52,378 nucleotides of DNA from positions 1-52,378 of the forward strand of contig PARQ01000013.1 in the NCBI GenBank assembly GCA_002711555.1, read 5' to 3'. The position numbers and the translations under genes are program-made. The notes under the pieces were generated by a model. It searched no databases and was not told the origin of the DNA. It saw only the letters and a program-made list of their open reading frames with translations. Below are positions 45,921-52,378 of this stretch, piece by piece. Origin of the DNA: Rhodospirillaceae bacterium (GTDB lineage Bacteria; Pseudomonadota; Alphaproteobacteria; UBA8366). Position 1 is the first letter of the stretch, and each line of letters opens with the position of its first letter.

Positions 45921-47193
45921 GTTTGGTGTGGTATCCTAAATCGAAAAGTGTCTCAAGCTCATCGTTCGCGAGAAAATCTGTTATTTCGCTTTCAGTTTTT
46001 AAGAGATTGAGAAATGAACCATTTCCTTTCCAAACCTCCATTGCATTTTTTTGTACTAACCGATAGGCATCCTCTCGGCTCATGCCTTTTTGCGTAAGAG
46101 CCAACAATACTCTTTGGGAGTTATGCAGCCCACCTAGTTTTTCCAAATTCTGCCGCATCGTGTCTTCATAAACAACTAGGTTTTCTATAACGGCTGAAAG
46201 TCTGTACAGTGCAAAATCCAAACCCACTGTGGCATCTGGTGCAATCATTCGTTCAACAGAGCTGTGCGAAATATCCCGTTCATGCCAAAGAGCGACATTT
46301 TCGAGCGCTGGCGTAACCATAGAGCGAACCATGCGTGCCAAACCGCAAAGATTCTCTGTTAGTATTGGGTTTCGCTTGTGGGGCATGGCTGATGAGCCTT
46401 TTTGACCCGGCGCAAAGAATTCTTCGGCCTCTCTTACTTCAGTTCTCTGTAAATGCCGAATTTCAGTTGCCAATCTCTCAACAGCAGAGGCTACAACACC
46501 TAAGGTGGAGAAGAATGCGGCGTGCCTATCACGAGGGATGACTTGTGTTGAGACTGGTTCGGGTAAAAGGCCCAGTTGCTTCGCAACGTGTTCTTCTACG
46601 AATGGATCGATATTAGCAAAGGTACCCACTGCGCCTGATATACCACATGTAGCAATTTCAGAGCGTGCGATTAGAAGACGTTTTTGGCAGCGTACGAATT
46701 CAGCGTAGTGACCGATTAATTTAAGCCCGAAAGTTGTGGGCTCGGCGTGAATACCATGGCTCCGTCCCATGCACGCCGTGTGCTTGTGTTCAATGGCTCG
46801 CTTTTTGAGCGCGACAAGTAGTCGGTTGACCCCATCTAAAAGCTTATCTGAAGCTTGTGTCAATTGCACGGACAGGCAAGTATCCAGTATATCGGAGGAT
46901 GTCATGCCTTGATGGACAAACCGCGACTCGTCGCCAATCTGCTCGGCTAGTTCTGTGAGAAAAGCTATGACATCGTGCTTTGTCTCCGCCTCAATTTCAT
47001 CAATTCTGGCTATCCGCTCAGGCGTATAAGGAAAATTTCCCTCTTTCCAGATCTGCTTTGCTGCGGTTTCTGGGATAACGCCTAACTCCGCCATTGCGTC
47101 ACATGCATGTGCCTCTATCTCGAACCAGATACGAAAACGATTGGCTGGTTCCCATATATCTTTCATCTCAGTACGACTGTATCTTGGGATCAT
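45880..47193 (-). CDS. purB: Adenylosuccinate lyase
   Basis: A 437-residue fumarase/aspartase-superfamily enzyme that cleaves SAICAR and adenylosuccinate in purine synthesis. The signature loop is KGSSAMPHKRNPI, the catalytic His lies in MGRSHGIHAEPTTFG, and HQGMTSSDILDT is the earlier conserved block. MIPRYSRTEMKDIWE is the typical N-terminus. It is divergent from pyrC across a 269-nt gap, so both nucleotide genes may share a control region. Its 3' end carries the start of the helical-repeat protein. Confidence 0.97.
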   Translation of the reverse strand: MIPRYSRTEMKDIWEPANRFRIWFEIEAHACDAMAELGVIPETAAKQIWKEGNFPYTPERIARIDEIEAETKHDVIAFLTELAEQIGDESRFVHQGMTSSDILDTCLSVQLTQASDKLLDGVNRLLVALKKRAIEHKHTACMGRSHGIHAEPTTFGLKLIGHYAEFVRCQKRLLIARSEIATCGISGAVGTFANIDPFVEEHVAKQLGLLPEPVSTQVIPRDRHAAFFSTLGVVASAVERLATEIRHLQRTEVREAEEFFAPGQKGSSAMPHKRNPILTENLCGLARMVRSMVTPALENVALWHERDISHSSVERMIAPDATVGLDFALYRLSAVIENLVVYEDTMRQNLEKLGGLHNSQRVLLALTQKGMSREDAYRLVQKNAMEVWKGNGSFLNLLKTESEITDFLANDELETLFDLGYHTKHVETIFRRALEDN

Positions 47194-47462
47194 ATTTTCT
47201 TTTTACTTTTATGTTATTACACTGACCCTCAAATAAATAAGGTGTTGGTGTGATTTGCGCCAGTGTTGCCGAATATATTTCTAGAAAACAGGAGCTTAGA
47301 AGCATTACAATCTCATAGCATGTGTATTTGTTTTGCGAATCCAACTTTTGTGGCGTAACAAAAATGTTAAAGCCCGTTTTGGTTTCTTTGTTTGGTTGAA
47401 TTTATTTGATTGCTGTTTTATTGCAGAATGAAAATAATCGACGCTCTTTCTGGGATCATCGG

Positions 47463-48524
47463 ATGGCTAAAAACAAACTTAACGATACATTAAAAATAAG
47501 AGAGCCTGACGCCTGGCATGTTCATCTTCGTGACGGCAAAATGTTGGCCGTTGCACTGGACTTCACTTCGCGTCAGTTTGCCCGGGCTATTGTTATGCCA
47601 AACCTTGTTCCGCCAATTACAACCGTCGCTGCTGCTGTGTCCTACAAAAATAGGATTTTGAAAGCTTTGCCATCGGATAGAACGTTTACCCCTTTAATGA
47701 CGGCCTACCTTACAGACGACATCAATCCGCAAGAGATTAAAAATGGTTTTCAACAGGGCGTATTTACTGCATGCAAACTCTATCCGGCCGGCGCTACCAC
47801 TAATTCTTCTGCTGGAGTTACCGATATTAAAAATATTTACTCTGTACTCGAAGAAATGCAGAGAATATCTATGCCACTTTTGGTGCATGGGGAGGTTGTG
47901 TCCCCTGAAATAGACATTTTTGATCGAGAGGCCGTATTTCTTGATACCGTTTTGAGACCAGTTTTAAAGGATTTACCCGAATTGAGGGTCGTTCTTGAGC
48001 ACATAACAACTGAAGAGTCAGTGGCATTTATCCGCGAAACAAGATCGTCCTTAGCTGCAACGATTACGGCGCATCATTTAAGGATTGATCGAAATGCTTT
48101 GTTTGACGGAGGCTTGCGTCCTCACGCGTATTGTCTTCCTGTTGCTAAACGTCGTCACCATCGTGCTGCCTTGCGGAATGCTGCTGTTTCCGGGGACCCG
48201 AAATTTTTTCTAGGGACAGATACAGCCCCGCATCTTCTAAAAGCAAAGGAAAGTGCATGCGGCTGCGCAGGAATTTTTAGTGCTCCGGCAGCACTTGAAA
48301 GTTATGCAATGACTTTTGAGGAAGAGGGGGCTCTTGATAAATTAGAGGCATTCGCATCAGTATTTGGTCCGCGTTTCTATCGCTTACCCCTTAACAACGG
48401 TACCCTTACCCTAAAGCGTTCGCCTCATAGCCTGCCGAGCAAAATTGTAGACGAGGATATTACTGTCGTTCCTTTTCATGCGGGTGAAACACTTCCCTGG
48501 CATGCACAAAGCCGTGGTGCCTAA
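47463..48524 (+). CDS. pyrC: Dihydroorotase, PyrC type
   Basis: A 353-residue dihydroorotase of the short E. coli-like class, closing carbamoyl-aspartate to dihydroorotate in pyrimidine synthesis. The zinc-site HVHLRDG, the carboxylated-Lys region KLYPAGATTNS, EHITTEE and LGTDTAPH are all present. I chose the ATG at 47463 (MAKNKLND), as the frame opens earlier at a TTG without support. It is divergent from purB. Confidence 0.95.
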   Translation: MAKNKLNDTLKIREPDAWHVHLRDGKMLAVALDFTSRQFARAIVMPNLVPPITTVAAAVSYKNRILKALPSDRTFTPLMTAYLTDDINPQEIKNGFQQGVFTACKLYPAGATTNSSAGVTDIKNIYSVLEEMQRISMPLLVHGEVVSPEIDIFDREAVFLDTVLRPVLKDLPELRVVLEHITTEESVAFIRETRSSLAATITAHHLRIDRNALFDGGLRPHAYCLPVAKRRHHRAALRNAAVSGDPKFFLGTDTAPHLLKAKESACGCAGIFSAPAALESYAMTFEEEGALDKLEAFASVFGPRFYRLPLNNGTLTLKRSPHSLPSKIVDEDITVVPFHAGETLPWHAQSRGA

Positions 48525-48751
48525 AATAAATAAATTTTTTATCTAACGTCTCGCTTGTTCATTTTTTCCCTTCAAAACGCCGCTGCTAATTATTTGGCCG
48601 CGCCGCAGTTCAGCAGGCATGCAGTCAATCCAGAAAAAAGCGTTGTGTCCTGTTTTTTTAACAGCAAACACCGTAATAGCTAATCCGGCACAAATAATAA
48701 TTAAACAATCCTATAAATTCTTATATTAAACTCTATAAACACTCTCGGTAT

Positions 48752-50161
48752 TTATTTAGGGGCCGAACCCTCTCCCAAATCCCAAAATATGCCCGCAGTT
48801 GCCGCTAGTCCTTCGCGCAGGAAAGATTTAAGGCCGTGCTCGTCTGGTCCGTGTTGGTTGCATCCACTATAAGAATGAGGAATCCAAATAACTGGCGTTT
48901 TTAGCCCAGACTTAAATAATTCACTAGGGTTTGAACCGGATGAACAAGGCAAAACATTAGGCATAACGTTTGTCGTCTTCTGAATGGAATCCACGACCCA
49001 TTTCACCCAAGGGTGGTTTGGATCAGTGCGGGAAGCTGGAAATTGATCGCGTCCAATCTCTGTATTTATTTCGATATGGTTAAGTTCTATTTTATCAAGG
49101 TGACGTCTTAATGCTGGAATGAATACCTGACGATCTACATCGGTGGTGTATCGAACTTGGCATCGTGCCTTTGCGTAAGAAGGAACTGCGTTTACGGGGT
49201 TATCTGGATTGCCCGTTTTGAATGCAAGGACTGTGAAGCTGGTCCATGCAAGTGTTTTCTCATGAACGCTTAAATCCGACTGACCCCAGTTTGGGTCTGG
49301 CTCCTGAGTATCAGCACCTTGATCGACTACCAGAGATTTGCACGCTTCAGACACTTGTTCTGGAACTTGAGCAGGCAGCCATTCTTGAATGTTTATTCGA
49401 CCTTGCGGGTCAGTAATACTTGAAATTGCGTGAGCCAACTGTATCCCAGCATCAGGAAGAACGCCCCCCCAATGTCCTGAATGCATGGCGCCTGGCCGTT
49501 TGTGATCTACTATTAAATCGAAAAAAATGCCTCCCCGACATCCTAGGTTTAAGTCCATACACTTTGATGATTTTCGAGGGCCATCGAAACCAAGAAAGAT
49601 ATCGCATTTTAAAAGATCAACATTGGTTTCAATTAATTTTTGAAGACCAGGAGATCCTTGCTCCTCGCCCGTCTCAATAATAAATTTGGCATTAAATCCA
49701 AGTTTCCCATCCCGTTCATCTAGAACAGCGCCTAACGCATTTAAGGCTAAAGTATGTTGACCTTTATTATCGGCTACTCCGCGACCGTAAATTTTATCAC
49801 CTATTATCGACATTTTATAAGGGTCTAAGCCTTCGCTCCATTCAGCTTTTATGGAGCGAACAACATCGCCGTGTCCATAAATTAAAACTGTAGGTAATGT
49901 CTCGTTTTCTATTCGCGATGCTATGAGTGCGGGGCCCCGATTTTCAATTGGGTTTTCAACAACCCTCGTTTCAAATCCAAATGCTTTGAGACATGGCGCC
50001 ATCTCGTCTCTTTGATAGCGATGCAATTCATCGGCTAATTCTGGCACTTGGCTCTCTGTTGGTATAGCAACGCGGCGCGCGAGCTCTTTTAAAAAACTGC
50101 CATCATCAAAGCGATTTTGCGCTCTTCTGATGGCACCTTCCCTTGTCTTTTTCTTACTCAT
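48752..50161 (-). CDS. M20 family metallopeptidase/deacylase
   Basis: About 469 residues of the M20 (ArgE/DapE/ACY1) zinc family. Metal ligands are visible in IYGHGDVV (His), GRGVADNKGQ (Asp), ETGEEQGS (Glu pair), FLGFDGPR (Asp) and the final SYSGCNQHGPDEH (His). Between lies the dimerisation lid domain. It hydrolyses a peptide, N-acyl or carbamoyl bond of an unknown substrate. I prefer the ATG at 50161 (MSKKKTREG), with AAGGA about 10 nt upstream; the frame opens further upstream. It is divergent from the class II aldolase family gene. Confidence 0.92.
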   Translation of the reverse strand: MSKKKTREGAIRRAQNRFDDGSFLKELARRVAIPTESQVPELADELHRYQRDEMAPCLKAFGFETRVVENPIENRGPALIASRIENETLPTVLIYGHGDVVRSIKAEWSEGLDPYKMSIIGDKIYGRGVADNKGQHTLALNALGAVLDERDGKLGFNAKFIIETGEEQGSPGLQKLIETNVDLLKCDIFLGFDGPRKSSKCMDLNLGCRGGIFFDLIVDHKRPGAMHSGHWGGVLPDAGIQLAHAISSITDPQGRINIQEWLPAQVPEQVSEACKSLVVDQGADTQEPDPNWGQSDLSVHEKTLAWTSFTVLAFKTGNPDNPVNAVPSYAKARCQVRYTTDVDRQVFIPALRRHLDKIELNHIEINTEIGRDQFPASRTDPNHPWVKWVVDSIQKTTNVMPNVLPCSSGSNPSELFKSGLKTPVIWIPHSYSGCNQHGPDEHGLKSFLREGLAATAGIFWDLGEGSAPK

Positions 50162-50277
50162 GCTCAAGTGGTCCTTCTCAGGCTTATTAAATACAAGTTG
50201 GGGCTTGCTTTCGCTCTTGTTCTTGCACAATCTAGCTCGTCGGTACAATCTGCATCTTAAAATGAAAGGTCAAGATC

Positions 50278-51006
50278 TTGTTGTCAGAAGAAGAACGGTG
50301 GCAGGTAAGAATAGATTTAGCAGCGGCTTTTCGGTGGGCTGTCCGTCATAACTTGCATGAGGGTATCTGCAATCACTTCAGTTACGCCGTTGGTGATAAC
50401 AAATTTCTAATTAATGGGTGGGGCCTGCACTGGTCTGAAATTACTGCTTCTAATATACTTCTGGCTGACTATGACGGCCATATTTTAGAGGGCACCGGAA
50501 CAGTTGAGCCAACAGCATTTTACATTCACAGCCGAGTTCACCTAGCTTGCCCTGAGGCAGTTTGCGCGCTTCACACTCATCAACCTTACGCCACAGCCAT
50601 CAGTTTACTGAAAGATGGGCGGCTTCAGCCGATCGAACAAAAAGCAATTCGTTTTCAAAATTTGCTTGCTTACGACGATGATTACAATGGCACTGCCTTA
50701 GACGTAGCGGAGGGAGATCGAATTGCATCGACATTGGGCAATAAAAGTGCTGTCTTGATGGGCGCGCACGGGGTACTGGTAACCGGTTCGACAGTTGCTT
50801 CCGCCTACGACGACTTATACTATCTCGAGCGCGCTGCACAAGTTCAGGTGCTGGCAATGTCAACCGGGAGACCGTTACGAAAGCTCTCGTCGGAAGTAAT
50901 CGAACACACTGCTAGTCAGACAGAAGGGGAGCGTGCGGGAGCGCATGATCATTTTGAAGCGCTCAAGAGGGTGCTTGATCGTGATGAAGCAGATTACAAG
51001 GACTAG
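50278..51006 (+). CDS. Class II aldolase/adducin family protein
   Basis: A 242-residue protein with the FucA/AraD fold. The zinc-site pair is LHTHQPYA and a third His is in GAHGVLVTG; EPTAFYIHSRVH carries the likely catalytic Glu, and EGICNHFSYAV replaces the GNLS-type loop. The only start that keeps the whole N-terminus is a TTG at 50278 (or the next TTG), with AAAGGT about 9 nt upstream. It is 11 nt ahead of the dehydrogenase-family gene, so the two are probably an operon. Substrates of such adducin-like members are mostly unknown. Confidence 0.85.
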   Translation: MLSEEERWQVRIDLAAAFRWAVRHNLHEGICNHFSYAVGDNKFLINGWGLHWSEITASNILLADYDGHILEGTGTVEPTAFYIHSRVHLACPEAVCALHTHQPYATAISLLKDGRLQPIEQKAIRFQNLLAYDDDYNGTALDVAEGDRIASTLGNKSAVLMGAHGVLVTGSTVASAYDDLYYLERAAQVQVLAMSTGRPLRKLSSEVIEHTASQTEGERAGAHDHFEALKRVLDRDEADYKD

Positions 51007-51017
51007 GGATTTTATCT

Positions 51018-52082
51018 ATGAAACTTTTGGTTTTGAATGGCGACGGCATAGGGCCAGAGATTGTTCCGGCCGGGAAAAAATGTTTAGAAGCCGTGAGCGA
51101 TGCCCATGATCTCGGTATTACCTTCGAGGAGGAACATATAGGGCTTAAAGGTATAGAGCTGCATGGGCATGCTTGTTCGGAGAAAGTCATTAAGCGCATT
51201 CAAGAGCTAGACGGGGCAATTTTCGGCCCACATGATAACGTTAATTATCCATCTGCACATCAGGGCTATCCAAATCCATCGGGTGTGGTTAGGCGGTCTC
51301 TTGGCCTTTTTGCTAACATGCGTCCCTCCAAGACGCGACCTGGCGTGCCAGCTCACGTGCCAAAAATGGATATAGTAATAGCGCGGGAAAATATGGAAGG
51401 CTTTTATGCTGACCGAAATATGCATAAAGGGGGAGCAGAGTTTATGGCGAATCCCGACCTCGCTCAATCTATCCGTAACATTAGTCGTTCAGCGACAAAG
51501 AACATTGCACGGGCAGGGTGCGAGTTTGCCATGCAACGTAGAAAGAAAATATCTATAATTCACAAGGCCAACGTTATGAAGATGACGGATGGACTATGGA
51601 GGGAGGTGTGCCTGGATGTTGCGAAAGATTATCCTGAGTTAGAAGTGGAGGAAGTAATACTCGATGCGTTTGCAGCTCATATAGTCAGGAGGCCGCAAGA
51701 ATTTGATGTGGTAATTTGCTCTAACATGTATGGCGACATTTTTTCTGACCTCGCATCTGAGCTCGCGGGAGGTCTTGGGTTGGGCGGTTCGATCAATGCA
51801 AGCAATGACGTTTGTATCGCTCAATGTGCACATGGTTCGGCGCCGGACATAGCAGGTCGAAACATAGCGAACCCAACGGCTATGATTATATCTTGCACAA
51901 TGATGTTGACATGGCTCGCTTCAAAACACGACAAACCAAAATTCAAAAAAGCAGCATTATCTCTCGAAGCAGCGTTAGCAGCTCAACTTCTTGATGGCCG
52001 GACACGTGACTTAGGGGGTGACATGAATTGTGATTCTTTCGCAGCTGCAGTAGCTGAAAAGGTTCTCAATGATCAACAGTAA
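51018..52082 (+). CDS. Isocitrate/isopropylmalate dehydrogenase family protein
   Basis: A 354-residue beta-decarboxylating dehydrogenase, of the group containing LeuB, tartrate and homoisocitrate dehydrogenases. LNGDGIGPEIV starts the fold, NMRPSKTRPG and ARENMEGFYA hold the substrate Arg and adjacent contacts, HKANVMKMTDGLW has the catalytic Lys, and SNMYGDIFSDLASELAGGLG has the metal-binding Asp pair; HGSAPDIAG is the NAD site. It follows the class II aldolase gene by 11 nt. Side-chain determinants do not identify LeuB (no leuC or leuD nearby); a tartrate- or D-malate-type substrate is as likely. Confidence 0.92.
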   Translation: MKLLVLNGDGIGPEIVPAGKKCLEAVSDAHDLGITFEEEHIGLKGIELHGHACSEKVIKRIQELDGAIFGPHDNVNYPSAHQGYPNPSGVVRRSLGLFANMRPSKTRPGVPAHVPKMDIVIARENMEGFYADRNMHKGGAEFMANPDLAQSIRNISRSATKNIARAGCEFAMQRRKKISIIHKANVMKMTDGLWREVCLDVAKDYPELEVEEVILDAFAAHIVRRPQEFDVVICSNMYGDIFSDLASELAGGLGLGGSINASNDVCIAQCAHGSAPDIAGRNIANPTAMIISCTMMLTWLASKHDKPKFKKAALSLEAALAAQLLDGRTRDLGGDMNCDSFAAAVAEKVLNDQQ

Positions 52083-52105
52083 TTGAAGGCCGAAGTCATC
52101 AAGTG

Positions 52106-52378
52106 CTATTCGCCACCAATTGCAAAATTGGGATCCTTAATCACAACTTTTACTGAGGCCCGAAGATTTTTTTGGTATTTCTCAAGTTTCTTAGACACCA
52201 ATAATTGAAGAATTTGAGCTTCAACTTCTTTGAATGGGGTGAGTTTACCTTTATTGATCTGAGTAACCTTGATAATGTGAAATCCATAGCGAGTTTTGAT
52301 GGGGCCGCCTGTTGCACCTTCGGAAAGAGAGAAAGCGGCGTTATCGAAAGCTGGAACCATTTGTCCGCGCTTAAAAAA
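52106..52378 (-). CDS. Parvulin-type peptidyl-prolyl isomerase, 5' end cut by window
   Basis: The C-terminal 90 or so residues of a PpiC/parvulin rotamase; the N-terminus lies beyond the window. MVPAFDNAAFSLSEGATGGPIKTRYGFHIIKVTQI is the classical parvulin end, with the active-site His in YGFHIIKV. A helical tail follows (AQILQLLVSKKLEKYQK) and the protein ends FAIGGE. Such proteins assist folding of periplasmic or outer membrane proteins, and a signal segment should lie upstream of the window. It converges on the dehydrogenase-family gene. Confidence 0.93.
   Translation of the reverse strand, partial: FFKRGQMVPAFDNAAFSLSEGATGGPIKTRYGFHIIKVTQINKGKLTPFKEVEAQILQLLVSKKLEKYQKNLRASVKVVIKDPNFAIGGE

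Overview
The window reads as a chromosome segment of a marine alphaproteobacterium of moderate GC. The S4 protein has the alphaproteobacterial type of N-terminus, and the order purC-purS-purQ-purL-bolA-grxD followed by rpsD is a familiar alphaproteobacterial arrangement. A nickel superoxide dismutase and a TTT-type solute transporter fit a marine heterotroph. I cannot place the genus; SAR116-like or Rhodospirillales-like lineages are a guess. I see no rRNA, tRNA, CRISPR array, insertion sequence or prophage.

Layout. 1-2451: a truncated isocitrate lyase/PEP mutase family gene (minus) and a divergent two-cluster Fe-S oxidoreductase. 2719-7798: a complete tripartite tricarboxylate transporter (receptor, large and small membrane subunits), then a RidA-like protein and a gamma-glutamyltransferase-family hydrolase; this looks like one uptake and catabolism unit. 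7919-10534: four adjacent paralogues of a 2OG-Fe(II) oxygenase-like family, arranged as two copies of a two-gene unit (B-A-B-A). 10625-11803: an ArsC/YffB-like protein and an SDR, closed by a strong hairpin. 11906-17089: aconitase, two more isocitrate lyase/PEP mutase paralogues and a carboxymuconolactone decarboxylase-like protein. 17192-23608: four tandem DHA2 (EmrB/QacA) drug-efflux-type transporters with no adjacent EmrA partner or regulator. 23726-29455: an alpha/beta hydrolase, then a minus-strand polyprenyl-glycan module (GT2, flippase-like protein, and a GT-C-like membrane protein split by one in-frame TGA) and an MFS transporter.

29589-34810: a CitE-like lyase, a small membrane protein, a nickel superoxide dismutase cassette (sodN, a SodX-like protease and a short HupE/UreJ-like membrane protein), an orphan pair of oligopeptide-type ABC ATPases and a DoxX protein. 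34980-40381: rpsD, then the convergent purine and Fe-S cluster. 40674-43696: two adjacent acyl-CoA dehydrogenases, only one with the recognisable catalytic Glu, and an NRDE/TANGO2 protein. 43869-48524: an exported helical-repeat protein overlapping purB, and pyrC. 48752-52378: an M20 peptidase, a class II aldolase/adducin protein, an isocitrate/isopropylmalate dehydrogenase-family enzyme and the end of a parvulin-type prolyl isomerase.

The parts most worth a second look are the B-A-B-A oxygenase array, the nickel SOD cassette with its reduced HupE-like partner, the acyl-CoA dehydrogenase pair that may be heteromeric, the four-gene DHA2 array, and the single TGA splitting the glycan-module membrane protein. 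All identifications come from reading motifs and gene order; no database search was run.
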